NCBI GenBank assembly: GCA_021464245.1
Contig: JADCRB010000028.1
Location: 3,001,553 to 3,065,552, forward strand
Direction of reading: 5' to 3'
DNA: 64,000 bases
Origin: Carallia brachiata
Lineage: Eukaryota; Streptophyta; Magnoliopsida; Malpighiales; Rhizophoraceae
Below, in pieces: positions 12,593 through 24,741 of this stretch. Every line of letters begins with the position of its first letter. Position 1 is the stretch's first letter. The translations under genes were made by a program, and so were the position numbers. Below the pieces are notes generated by a model, which worked only from the letters and a program-made list of their open reading frames with translations, was not told where the DNA came from and searched no databases.

Positions 12593-13542
12593 AAGTTTAA
12601 TTTGGGTTAAATAAGCCATTAAAATGCAAGAAAATCACTTATTTTCAAGAAATGAAATAATTTAGCCTATTTGTTCTTGACACAAATGGTCTTATGCAAC
12701 TAATAAATACAAATTACGATCAATTGAACACTTATTAAAGGGAATTGAATGCATTTAACACCCCAAAAGGTGTTGGAAATGGTTTTTGCATTGCAATTAA
12801 AGGTTTTTGTAAGCATTTATACTTAATTTAAGTTTAATTTGGGTTAAATAAGCCGTTAAAATGCAAGAAAATCAACTTATTTTCAAGAAATGAAGTAATT
12901 TAGCCTCTTCATTCGTGACACAAACCGGTCTTATGCAACTAGTAAATGCAAATTAGGATCAATTCCACAGTTATTAGAGGGAATTAAATGCATTTAACAC
13001 CCCAAAAGGTGTTGGAAATGGTTTTTGCATTGAAATTAAAGGTTTTTGTAAGCATTTATACTTAATTTAAGTTTAATTTGGGTTAAATAAGCCGTTAAAA
13101 TGCAAGAAAATCACCTATTTTCAAGAAATGAAGTAATTTAACCTCTTTATTCGTGACACAAATGGTTTTAAGCAACTAATAAATGCAAATTACAATCAAT
13201 TGCACACTTATCAGAGGGAATTGAATGTATTTAACACCCCAAAAGGTGTTGGAAATGGTTTTTGCATTGAAATTAAAAGTTTTTTTAAGCATTTATAGTT
13301 AATTTAAGCTAAATTTAGGTTAAATAAGCCATTAGAATGCAAGAAAATCACTTATTTTTAAGAAATGAAGTAATTTAGCCTCTTCATTCGTGACACAAAC
13401 GGTCTTATGCAACTAGCAAATGCAAATTAGGATCAATTCCACACTTATTAGAGGGAATTAAATGCATTTAACACCCCAAAAGGTGTTGGAAATGGTTTTT
13501 GCATTGCAATTAAAGGTTTTTGTAAGCATTTATACTTAATTT

Positions 13543-13706
13543 AAGTTTAATTTGGGTTAAATAAGCCATCAAAATGCAAGAAAATCACTTATTTTCAAGA
13601 AATGAAGTAATTTAGCCTCTTTATTCATGACACAAATGGTCTTATGTAGCTAATAAATGTAAATTACGATCAATTAAACACTTATTAGAGTATTTATACT
13701 TAATTT
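13543..13706 (+). repeat. Short satellite monomer 7 (164 bp)
   Basis: The junction is at 13690/13691, in the cttaattt form, with the atgtagctaataaatgtaaa variant upstream. It is followed by the aataaactaattt monomer. Confidence 0.95.
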
Positions 13707-14415
13707 AAGTTTAATTTGGGTTAAATAAGCTATTAAAATGCAAGAAAATCAATTATTTTCAAGAAATAAACTAATTTAGCCTTTTTATTCTTGACACAAA
13801 TGGTCTTATGCAACTAATAAATGCAAATTACGATCAATTAAACACTTATTAGAGGGAATTGAATGCATTTAACACCCCAAAAGGTGTTGGAAAAGGTTTT
13901 GGCATTGCAATTAAAAGTTTTTGTAAGCATTTATAGTTAATTTAAGCTAAATTTAGGTTAAATAAGCCATTAGAATGCAAGAAAATCACTTATTTTAAGA
14001 ATGAAGTAATTTAGCCTCTTCATTCGTGACACAAACGGTCTTATGCAACTAGCAAATGCAAATTAGGATCAATTCCACACTTATTAGAGGGAATTAAATG
14101 CATTTAACACCCCAAAAGGTGTTGGAAATGGTTTTTGCATCGAAATTAAAGGTTTTTGTAAGCATTTATACTTAATTTAAGTTTAATTTGGGTTAAATAA
14201 GCTATTAAAATGCAAGAAAATCACTTATTTTCAAGAAATGAAGTAATTTAGCCTCTTTATTCGTGACACAAAAGGTTTTAAGCAACTAATAAATAAAAAT
14301 TAGGATCAATTGCACACTTATTAGAGGGAATTGAATGCATTTAACACCCCAAAAGGTGTTGGAAATGGTTTTTGCATTGCAATTAAAGGTTTTTGTAAGC
14401 ATTTATACTTAATTT

Positions 14416-14579
14416 AAGTTTAATTTGGGTTAAATAAGCAATCAAAATGCAAGAAAATCACTTATTTTCAAGAAATGAAGTAATTTAGCCTCTTTATTCA
14501 TGACACAAATGGTCTTATGTAGCTAATAAATGTAAATTACGATCAATTAAACACTTATTAGAGTATTTATACTTAATTT
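14416..14579 (+). repeat. Short satellite monomer 8 (164 bp)
   Basis: The junction is at 14563/14564, with the same flanking types as the short monomer at 13543. Confidence 0.95.
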
Positions 14580-15528
14580 AAGTTTTAATTTGGGTTAAAT
14601 AAGCTATTAAAATGGCAAGAAAATCAATTATTTCAAGAAATAAACTAATTTAGCCTTTTTATTCTTGACACAAATGGTCTTATGCAACTAATAAATGCAA
14701 ATTACGATCAATTAAACACTTATTAGAGGGAATTGAATGCATTTAACACCCCAAAAGGTGTTGGAAAAGGTTTTGGCATTGCAATTAAAGGTTTTTGTAA
14801 GCATTTATACTTAATTTAAGGTTAATTTGGGTTAAATAGGCCATTAAAATGCAATAAAATAACTTATTTTTAAGAAATGAAGTAATTTAGCCTCTTTATT
14901 CGTGACACAAATGGTTTTAAGCAACTAATAAATAAAAATTAGGATCAATTGCACACTTATTAGAGGGAATTGAATGCATTTAACACCCCAAAAGGTGTTG
15001 GAAATGGTTTTTGCATTGCAATTAAAGGTTTTTGTAAGCATTTAAGCTTCATTCAAGTTTAATTTGGGTTAAATAAGCCATTAAAATGCAAGAAAATCAC
15101 TTATTTTCAAAAAATGAAGTAATTTAGCCTCTTTATTCATGACACAAATGGTCTTATGCAGCTAATAAATGTAAATTACGATCAATTAAACACTTATTAG
15201 AGGGAATTGAATGCATTTAACACCCCAAAAGGTGTTGGAAATGGTTTTTGCATTGAAATTAAAGGATTTTGTAAGCATTTATACTTTATTTAAGTTTAAT
15301 TTGGGTTAAATAAGCCGTTAAAATGCAAGAAAATCACCTATTTTCAAGAAATGAAGTAATTTAACCTCTTTATTCGTGACACAAATGGTTTTAAGCAACT
15401 AATAAATGCAAATTACAATCAATTGCACACTTATTAGAGGAAATTGAATGCATTTAACACCCCAAAAGGTGTTGGAAATGGTTTTTGCATTGAAATTAAA
15501 AGTTTTTGTAAGCATTTATAGTTAATTT

Positions 15529-15692
15529 AAGCTAAATTTAGGTTAAATAAGCCATTAGAATGCAAGAAAATCACTTATTTTTAAGAAATGAAGTAATTTA
15601 GCCTTTTCATTCATGACACAAACGGTCTTATGCAACTAGCAAATGCAAATTAGGATCAATTCCACACTTATTAGAGTATTTATACTCAATTT
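15529..15692 (+). repeat. Short satellite monomer 9 (164 bp)
   Basis: The junction is at 15676/15677, in the ctcaattt form, in the aagctaaattt/ctagcaaatgc context. It is a third copy of the monomers at 8650 and 12429. Confidence 0.95.
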
Positions 15693-16388
15693 AAGTTTAA
15701 TTTGGGTTAAATAAGCCATTAAAATGCAAGAAAATCACTTATTTTCAAGAAATAAAAATTTAGAGCCTATTTGTTCTTGACACAAATGTCTTATGCAACT
15801 AATAATACAAATTACGATCAATTTAACACTTATTAAAGGGAATTGAATGCATTAACACCCAAAAGGTGTGGAAATGGTTTTTGCATTGCAATTAAAGGTT
15901 TTTGGTAAGCATTTATACTTAATTTAAGTTTAATTTGGGTAATAAGTCGTTAAAATGCAAGAAAATCACCTATTTTCAAGAAATGAAGTAATTTAACCTC
16001 TTTATTCGTGACACAAATGGTTTTAAGCAACTAATAAATGCAATTTACAATCAATTGCACACTTATCAGAGGGAATTGAATGTATTTAACACCCCAAAAG
16101 GTGTTGGAAATGGTTTTTGCATTGAAATTAAAAGTTTTTTTAAGCATTTATAGTTAATTTAAGCTAAATTTAGGTTAAATAAGCCATTAGAATGCAAGAA
16201 AATCACTTATTTTAAGAAATGAAGTAAGTATTAATAGCCTCTTCATTCGTGACACACAACGGTCTTATGCAACTAGCAAATGCAAATAGGATCAATTCCA
16301 CACTTATTAGAGGAATTAAATGCATTTAACACCCCAAAAGGTGTTGGAAATGGTTTTTGCATTGAAATTAAAGGTTTTTGTAAGCATT

Positions 16389-16389
16389 N
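16389..16389. other. Assembly gap shown as a single N inside segment B
   Basis: The sequence goes from gtaagcatt to tttaagttt, a phase jump of about 10 bp. The types on the two sides (a ctagcaaatgc monomer, then an aataaactaattt monomer) are not neighbours anywhere else in the segment. One or more whole monomers are therefore probably missing. Confidence 0.8.
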
Positions 16390-19300
16390 TTTAAGTTTAA
16401 TTTGGGTTAAATAAGCTATTAAAATGCAAGAAAATCAATTATTTTCAAGAAATAAACTAATTTAGCCTTTTTATTCTTGACACAAATGGTCTTATGCAAC
16501 TAATAATGCAAATTACGATCAATTAAACACTTATTAGAGGGAATTGAATGCATTTAACACCCCAAAAGGTGTTGGAAATGGTTTTGGCATTGCAATTAAA
16601 GGTTTTTGTAAGCATTTATACTTAATTTAAGGTTAATTTGGGTTAAATAGATCATTAAAATGCAATAAAATCACTTATTTTTAAGAAATGAAGTAATTTA
16701 GCCTCTTTATTCGTGACACAAATGGTTTTAAGCAACCAATAAATAAAAATTAGGATCAATTGCACACTTATTGGAGGGAATTGAATGCATTTAACACCCC
16801 AAAAGGTGTTGGAAATGGTTTTTGCATTGCAATTAAAGGTTTTTGTAAGCATTTAAACTTCATTCAAGTTTAATTTGGGTTAAATAAGCCATTAAAATGC
16901 AAGAAAATCACTTATTTTCAAGAAATGAAATAATTTAGCCTATTTGTTCTTGACACAAATGGTCTTATGCAACTAATAAATACAAATTACGATCAATTTA
17001 ACACTTATTAAAGGGAATTGAATGCATTTAACACCCCAAAAGGTGTTGGAAATGGTTTTTGCATTGCAATTAAAGGTTTTTGTAAGCATTTATACTTAAT
17101 TTAAGTTTAATTTGGGTTAAATAAGCCGTTAAAATGCAAGAAAATCAACTTATTTTCAAGAAATGAAGTAATTTAGCCTCTTCATTCGTGACACAACCGG
17201 TCTTATGCAACTAGTAAATGCAAATTAGATCAATTCCACAGTTATTCGAGGGAATTAAATGCATTTAACACCCCAAAAGGTGTTGGAAATGGTTTTTGCA
17301 TTGAAAAATTAAGGTTTTTGTAAGCATTTATACTTAATTTAAGTTTAATTGGGTTAAATAAGCCGTTTAAATGCAAAAAATCACCTATTTTCAAGAAATG
17401 AAGTAATTTAACCTCTTTATTCGTGACACAAATGGTTTTAAGCAACTAATAAATGCAAATTACAATCATTGCACACTTATCAGAGGAATTGAATGCATTT
17501 AACACCCCAAAAGGTGTTGGAAATGGTTTTTGCATTGAAATTAAAAGTTTTTTTAGCATTTATAGTTAATTTAAGCTAAATTTAGGTTAAATAAGCCATT
17601 TAGAATGCAAGAAAATCATTATTTTTAAGAAATGAAGTAATTTAGCCTCTTCATTCGTGACACAAACGGTCTTATGCAACTAGCAAATGCAAATTAGGAT
17701 CAATTCCACACTTATTAGAGGGAATTAAATGCATTTAACACCCCAAAAGGTGTTGGAAATGGTTTTTGCATTGAAATTAAAGGTTTTTGTAAGCATTTAT
17801 ACTTAATTTAAGTTTAATTTGGGTTAAATAAGCTATTAAAATGCAAGAAAAATCACTTATTTTCAAGAAATGAAGTAATTTAGCCTCTTTATTCGTGACA
17901 CAAATGGTTTTAAGCAACTAATAAATAAAAATTAGGATCAATTGCACACTTATTAGAGGGAATTGAATGCATTTAACACCCCAAAAGGTTTTGGAAATGG
18001 TTTTTGCATTGCAATTAAAGGTTTTTGTAAGCATTTATACTTAATTTAAGTTTAATTTGGGTTAAATAAGTCATCAAAATGCAAGAAAATCACTTATTTT
18101 CAAGAAATGAAGTAATTTAGCCTCTTTATTCATGACACAAATGGTCTTATGTAGCTAATAAATGTAAATTACGATCAATTAAACACTTATTAGAGGGAAT
18201 TGAATGCATTTAACACCCCAAAAGGTGTTGGAAATGGTTTTTGCATTGAAATAAAAGGATTTTGTAAGCATTTATACTTTATTTAAGTTTAATTTGGGTT
18301 AAATAAGCCGTTAAAATGCAAGAAAATCACCTATTTTCAAGAAATGAAGTAATTTAACCTCTTTATTCATGACACAAATGGTTTTAAGCAACTAATAAAT
18401 GCAAATTACAATCAATTGCACACTTATCAGAGGGAATTGAATGCATTTAACACCCCAAAAGGTGTTGGAAATGGTTTTTGCATTGAAATTAAAAGTTTTT
18501 GTAAGCATTTATAGTTAATTTAAGCTAAATTTAGGTTAAATAAGCCATTAGAATGCAAGAAAATCACTTATTTTTAAGAAATGAAGTAATTTAGCCTCTT
18601 CATTCGTGACACAAACGGTCTTATGCAACTAGCAAATGCAAAGTAGGATCAATTCCACACTTATTAGAAAGAATTAAATGCATTTAACACCCCAAAAGGT
18701 GTTGGAAATGGTTTTTGGATCGAAATTAAAGGTTTTTGTAAGTATTTATACTTAATTTAAGTTTAATTTGGGTTAAATAAGCTATTAAAATGCAAGAAAA
18801 TCACTTATTTTCAAGAAATGAAGTAATTTAGCCTCTTTATTCGTGACGCAAAAGGTTTTAAGCAACTAATAAATAAAAATTAGGATCAATTGCACACTTA
18901 TTAGAGGGAATTGAATGCATTTAACACCCCAAAAGGTGTTGGAAATGGTTTTTGCATTGCAATTAAAGGTTTTTGTAAGCATTTATACTTAATTTAAGTT
19001 TAATTTGGGTTAAATAAGCCATCAAAATGCAAGAAAATCACTTACTTTCAAGAAATGAAGTAATTTAGCCTCTTTATTCAAGACACAAATGGTCTTATGT
19101 AGCTAATAAATGTAAATTACGATCAATTAAACACTTATTAGAGTATTTATACTTAATTTAAGTTTAATTTGGGTTAAATAAGCTATTAAAATGCAAGAAA
19201 ATCAATTATTTTCAAGAAATAAACTAATTTAGCCTTTTTATTCTTGACACAAATGGTCTTATGCAACTAATAAATGCAAATTACGATCAATTAAACACTT

Positions 19301-19641
19301 ATTAGAGGGAATTGAATGCATTTAACACCCCAAAAGGTGTTGGAAATGGTTTTGGCATTGCAATTAAAGGTTTTTGTAAGCATTTATACTTAATTTAAGG
19401 TTAATTTGGGTTAAATATGCCATTAAAATGCAATAAAATCACTTATTTTTAAGAAATGAAGTAATTTAGCCTCTTTATTCGTGACACAAATGGTTTTAAG
19501 CAACTAATAAATAAAAATTAGGATCAATTGCACACTTATTAGAGGGAATTGAATGCATTTAACACCCCAAAAGGTGTTGGAAATGGTTTTTGCATTGCAA
19601 TTAAAGGTTTTTTGTAAGCATTTAAACTTCATTCAAGTTTA
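16390..19641 (+). repeat. Segment B mosaic, part 2
   Basis: The block at 16866-17809 corresponds to 12593-13542, sharing cctatttgttcttgac, aaatcaacttatttt, the ccggtcttatgc variant and cttatcagag. The block from about 18490 to 19641 corresponds to about 13910-15055 at a constant offset of 4,580 bp, including the short monomer (14416 and 18996) and the variant aaaaggttttaagc. The copy runs directly into the N at 19642. Confidence 0.82.
18996..19159 (+). repeat. Short satellite monomer 10 (164 bp)
   Basis: The junction is at 19143/19144, in the cttaattt form. It is the copy of the short monomer at 14416 at an offset of 4,580 bp. Confidence 0.95.
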
Positions 19642-19642
19642 N
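19642..19642. other. Assembly gap shown as a single N (segment B/C seam)
   Basis: The phase jumps from unit position about 7 (caagttta) to about 130 (aattgaacac). The monomer family changes from the attttcaagaaat class to the tttgcatgaaat class at the same base. Confidence 0.9.
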
Positions 19643-21809
19643 AATTGAACACTTATTAGAGGGATTGAAATTTAACACCCCAAAAGGTGTTGGAAATGGT
19701 TTTTCCATTGAAATTAAAGTTTTTTTAAGCATTTAAACGTCATTCACGTTAAATTTGGGTTAAATAAGCCATTAAAATGCAAGAAAATCGCTTATTTGCA
19801 TGAAATGAAGGAATTTAGCCTCTTTATTCGTGACACAAATGGTCTTATGCAACTAATAAATGCAAATTACGATCAATTGAACACTTATTAGAGGGAATTG
19901 AATGCATTTAACACCCAAAGGTGTTGGAAATGGTTTTTGCATTAAAATTAAAGGTTTTTGTAAGCATTTATGCTTCATTCAAGTTTAATTTGGGTTAAAT
20001 ATGCCATTAAAATGCAAGAAAATCACTTATTTGCAAGAAATAAAGTAATTTAGCCTCTTATTATTAACACTAATGGTCTTATGCAACTAATAAATGCAAA
20101 TTATGATCAATTGCACACTTATTAGAGGGAATTGAATGCATTTAACACCCCAAAAGGTGTTGGAAATGGTTTTTGCATTGAAATTAAAGGTTTTTGTAAG
20201 CATTTAAACTTCATTCAAGTTTAATTTGGGTTAAATAAGCCATTAAAATGCAGGAAAATCACTTATTTGCACAAAATGAAATAATTTAGCCTCTTTATTC
20301 GTGACACAAATGGTCTTATGCAACTAATAAATGCAAATTACGATCAATTGAACACTTATTAGAGGGAATTGAATGCATTTAACACCCCAAAAGGTGTTGG
20401 AAATGGTTTTTGCATTGAAATTAAAGGTTTTTTAAGCATTTAAATCATTCAGTTAATTTGGGTTAAATAAGCCATTAAAATGCAAGAAAATCACTTATTT
20501 GCATGAAATGAAGAATTTAGCCTCTTTATTCGTGACACAAATGGACTTATGCAACTAATAAATGCAAATTACGATCAATTGAACACTTATTAGAGGGAAT
20601 TGAATGCATTTAACACCCAAAAGGTGTTGGAAATGGTTTTTGCATTGAAATTAAAGGTTTTTGTAAGCATTTATGCTTCATTCAAGTTTAATTTGGGTTA
20701 AATATGCCATTAAAATGCAAGAAAATCACTTATTTGCAAGAAATAAAGTAATTTAGCCTCTTTTATTGACATGGTCTTATGCAACTAATAAATGCAAATT
20801 CTGATCAATTGCACACTTATTAGAGGGAATTGAATGCATTTAACACCCCAAAAGGTGTGGAAATGTTTTTGCATTGAAATTAAAGGTTTTGTAACATTTA
20901 AACTTCATTCAAGTTTAATTTGGGTTAAATAAGCCATTAAAATGCAAGAAAATCACTTATTTGCAAAATGAAGTAATTTAGCCTCTTTATTCGTGACACA
21001 AATGTCTTATGCAACTAATAAATGCAAATTTGATCAATTGCACACTTATTAAGGGAATTGAATGCATTTAACACCCAAAAGGTGTTGGAAATGGTTTTTG
21101 CATTGAGATTAAAGGTTTTTGTAAGCATTTAAACTTCATTCAAGTTTAATTTGGGTTAAATAAGCCATTAAAATGCAAGAAAATCGCTTATTTGCATGAA
21201 ATGAAGGAATTTAGCCTCTTTATTCGTGACACAAATGGTCTTATGCAACTAATAAATGCAAATTACGATCAATTGAACACTTGTTAGAGGGAATTGAATG
21301 CATTTAATACCCCAAAAGGTGTTGGAAATGGTTTTTGCATTAAAATTAAAGGTTTTTGTAAGCATTTATGCTTCATTCAAGTTTAATTTGGGTTAAATAT
21401 GCCATTAAAATGCAAGAAAATCACTTATTTGCAAGAAATAAAGTAATTTAGCCTCTTTATTAATGACACAAATGGTCTTATGCAACTAATAAATGCAAAT
21501 TATGATCAATTGCACACTTATTAGAGGGAATTAAATGCATTTAACACCCCAAAAGGGGTTGGAAATTGTTTTTGCATTGAAATTAAAGGTTTTTGTAAGC
21601 ATTTAAACTTCTTTCAAGTTTAATTTGGGTTAAATAAGCCATTAAAATGCAAGAAAATCACTTATTTAAATGAAATGAAGTAATTTAGCCTCTTTATTCG
21701 TGACAAAAATGATCTTATGCAACTAATAAATGCAAATTACGATCAATTGAACCCTTATTAGAGGGAATTGAATGCATTTAACACCCCAAAAGGTGTTGGA
21801 AATGGTTTT
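19643..21809 (+). repeat. Segment C1, trimer HOR x-y-z (about 0.7 kb period)
   Basis: After a partial monomer, the starts are 19746 (x), 19981 (y), 20217 (z), 20451 (x), 20684 (y), 20911 (z), 21142 (x), 21379 (y) and 21616 (z, cut by N). Type x has catgaaatgaaggaattt or close, and ends with tgcttcattc. Type y starts ttaaatatgccattaaaatg and has gcaagaaataaagtaattt. Type z has tgatcaattg variants with aaacttcattc or ctttc at its end. The trimers are 705 and 691 bp, plus a partial third. The region around 20400-21080 carries many small deletions. Confidence 0.82.
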
Positions 21810-21810
21810 N
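21810..21810. other. Assembly gap shown as a single N (C1/C2 seam)
   Basis: The phase steps from about 195 (aatggtttt) back to about 132 (ttgaacac). The family is the same on both sides, but the HOR changes from a trimer to a 12-mer. Confidence 0.88.
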
Positions 21811-21918
21811 TTGAACACTTATTAGAGGGAATTGAATGCATTTAACACCCCAAAAGGTTTGGAAATGGTTTTTTCCATTGAAATTAAAAGGTTTTTTGTA
21901 AGCATTTAAACGTCATTC

Positions 21919-24741
21919 AAGTTTAATTTGGTGTTAAAAAGCCATTAAAATGCAAGAAAATCGCTTATTTGCAAGAAATGAAGCAATTTAGCCTGTTTAT
22001 TTATATTCGTGATACAAATGGTCTTATGCAACAAATAAATGCAAATTATGATCAATTGCACACTTATTATAGGGAATTGAATGCATTTAACACCCCAAAA
22101 GGTTTTGGAAATGGTTTTTGCATTGAAATTAAAGGTTTTTGTAAGCATTTAAACTTCATTCAAGTTTAATTTGGGTTAAATAAGCCATTAAAATGCAAGA
22201 AAATCACTTATTTGCACGAAATGAAGTAATTTAGCCTCTTTATTCGTGACACAAATGGTCTTATGCAACTAATAAATGCAAATTACGATCAATTGAACAC
22301 TTATTAGAGGGATTTGAATGCATTTAACACCCCAAAAGGTGTTGGAAATGGTTTTTCCATTGAAATTAAAGGTTTTTTTAAGCATTTAAACGTCATTCAA
22401 GTTTAATTTGGGTTAAATAAGCCATTAAAATGCAAGAAAATCGCTTATTTGCATGAAATGAAGCAATTTAGCCTCTTTATTATCGTGGCACAAAGGTCTT
22501 ATGCAACTAATAAATGCAAATTACGATCAATTGAACACTTATTAGAGGGAATTGAATGCATTTAACACCCAAAAGGTGTTGGAAATGGTTTTTGCATTGA
22601 AATTAAAGGTTTTGTAAGCATTTATGCTTCATTCAAGTTTAATTTGGGTTAAATAAGCCATTAAAATGCAAGAAAATCGCTTATTTACATGAAATGAAGA
22701 ATTTAGCCTCTTTATCGTGACACAAATGGTCTTATGCAACTAATAAATGCAAATTACGATCAATTGAACAATTGTTATAGGGAATTGAATGCATTTAACA
22801 CCCAAAAGGTGTTGGAAATGGTTTTTTGCATTGAAATTAAAGGTTTTTGTAAGCATTTAATACTTCATTCAAGTTTAATTTGGGTTAAATAAGCCATTAA
22901 AATGCAAGAAAATCACTTATTTTGCAAAAAATGAAGTAATTTAGCCTCTTTATTAATGACACAATGGTCTTATGCAACTAATAAATGCAAATTACGATCA
23001 ATTGCACACTATTAGAGGGAATTGAATGCATTTAACACCCCAAAGGTGTTGGAAATGGTTTTTTGCGTTGAAATTGAAGGTTTTTGTAAGCATTTATACT
23101 TCATTCAAGTTTAATTTGGTTAAATAAGCCATTAAAATGCAAGAAAATCACTTATTTGCAAGAAAAGTAATTTAGCCTCTTTATAATGACACAAATGGTC
23201 TTATGCAACTAATAAAGCAAATTAGATCAATTGCACACACTTATTAGAGGGAATTGAATGCATTTAACAACCCCAAAAGGTTTGGAAATGGTTTTTGCAT
23301 TGAAATTAAAGGTTTTTGCAAGCATTTAAACTTCATTCAAGTTTAATTTGGGTCAAATAAGCCATTAAAATGCAAGAAAATCACTTATTTGCACGAAATG
23401 AAGTAATTTAGCCTCTTTATTCGTGACACAAATGGTCTTATGCAACTAAAAATGCAAATTATGATCAATTGCACACTTATTATAGGGAATTGAATGCATT
23501 TAACACCCCAAAAGGTTTGGAAATGGTTTTTTGCATTGAAATTAAAGGTTTTTGCAAGCATTTAAACTTCATTCAAGTTTAATTTGGGTCAAATAAGCCA
23601 TTAAAATGCAAGAAAATCACTTATTTGCACGAAATGAAGTAATTTAGCCTCTTTATTCGTGACACAAATGGTCTTATGCAACTAATAAATGCAAATTATG
23701 ATCAATTGAACACTTATTAGAGGGATTTCAATGCATTTAACACCCCAAAAGGTGTTGGAAATGGTTTTTGCATTGAAATTAAAGGTTTTTTTAAGCATTT
23801 AAACGTCATTCAAGTTTAATTTGGGTTAAATAAGCCATTAAAATGCAAGAAAATCGGTTATTTGCATGAAATGAAGCAATTTAGCCTCTTTATTCGTGGC
23901 ACAAATGGTCTTATGCATCTAATAAATGCAAATTACGATCAATTGAACACTTATTAAAGGGAATTGAATGCATTTAACACCCCAAAAGGTGTTGGAAATG
24001 GTTTTTGCATTGAAATTAAAGGTTTTTGTAAGCATTTAAACTTCTTTCAAGTTTAATTTGGGTTAAACAAGCCATTAAAATGCAAGAAAATCACTTATTT
24101 GAAATGAAGTAATTTAGCCTCTTTATTCGTGACACAAATGTCTTATGCAACTAATAAATGCAAATTACGATCGATTGAACACTTATTAGAGGGAATTGAA
24201 TGCATTTAACACCCCAAAAGGTGTTGAAATGGTTTTTGTTGAAATTAAAGGTTTTGTAAGCATTTAAACTTCTTTCAGTTTAATTTGGGTTAAATAAGCC
24301 ATTAAAATGCAAGGAAAATCACTTATTTGCATGAAATAAAGCGATTTAGCCTCTTTATTCGTGACACAAATGGTCTTATGCAACTAATAAATGCAAATTA
24401 CGATCATTGAACACTTATTAGAGGGAATTGAATGCATTTAACACCCCAAAAGGTGTTGAAATGTTTTTGCATTGAAATTAAAGGTTTTTTTAAGCATTTA
24501 AACGTCATTCAAGTTTAATTTGGGTTAATAAGCCATTAACAAGGAGAAAATCGCTTATTTGCATGAAATAAGATTTAGCCTCTTTATTCGTGACACAAAT
24601 GGTCTTATGCAACTAATAAATGCAAATTACGATCAATTGACACTTATTAGAGGGAATTGAATGCATTTAACACCCCAAAAGGTGTTGGAAACGGTTTTTC
24701 CATTGAAATTAAAGGTTTTTTTAAGCATTTAAACGTCATTC
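21919..24741 (+). repeat. Segment C2, 12-monomer HOR copy 1
   Basis: The lead monomer is marked by tagcctgtttatt, cgtgatac, caacaaataaatgc and aaggttttgg. The next monomers follow in a fixed order marked by gcacgaaatg, gcatgaaatgaagcaattt, tttacatgaaatg with aattgttatag, gcaaaaaatg, gcaagaaa with ataatgac, gcacgaaatg twice, cggttatttgcatg with cgtggcac, then three gcatgaaat(g/a)aag(c/t) variants. The lead monomer has an extra 6 bp (tttatttatattcg for tttattcg). Several monomers here carry small deletions, giving 2,823 bp. Confidence 0.85.

Larger units (their letters stand above)
10466..12829 (+). repeat. Segment B, 17-monomer HOR copy 2 (first 11 monomers)
   Basis: This block reproduces 6690-9045 monomer by monomer, including the rare variants acgttaa-free gaacagttgttagatgg, ataaaaattagg, the two adjacent short monomers (11390, 11554) and the ctagcaaatgc short monomer (12429). 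Homology goes on into the next monomer, to about 9090 in copy 1 and 12875 here, where the two paths separate. Copy 1 continues with aaataaactaattt and this copy with ttcattcgtg and caaaccgg. Confidence 0.87.
12830..16388 (+). repeat. Segment B mosaic, part 1
   Basis: This stretch is made of blocks also found elsewhere in segment B. Monomers at 12830-13542 return at 17103-17809. The block from about 13910 to 15055 returns at about 18490-19641. The four monomers at 15055-15925 match 11955-12829 and 8179-9045. Three short monomers lie here (13543, 14416, 15529). The order of blocks differs from the 17-monomer unit, so it is a rearranged HOR and not a third simple copy. Confidence 0.8.

Noticed and set aside
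21990..22015. Extra 6 bp in the lead monomer (tttatttatattcg) as a possible mobile-element footprint
   Set aside because: It looks like replication slippage of a tttat/tatt motif. The copies at 24742 and 27585 lack it, and no element signature flanks it.
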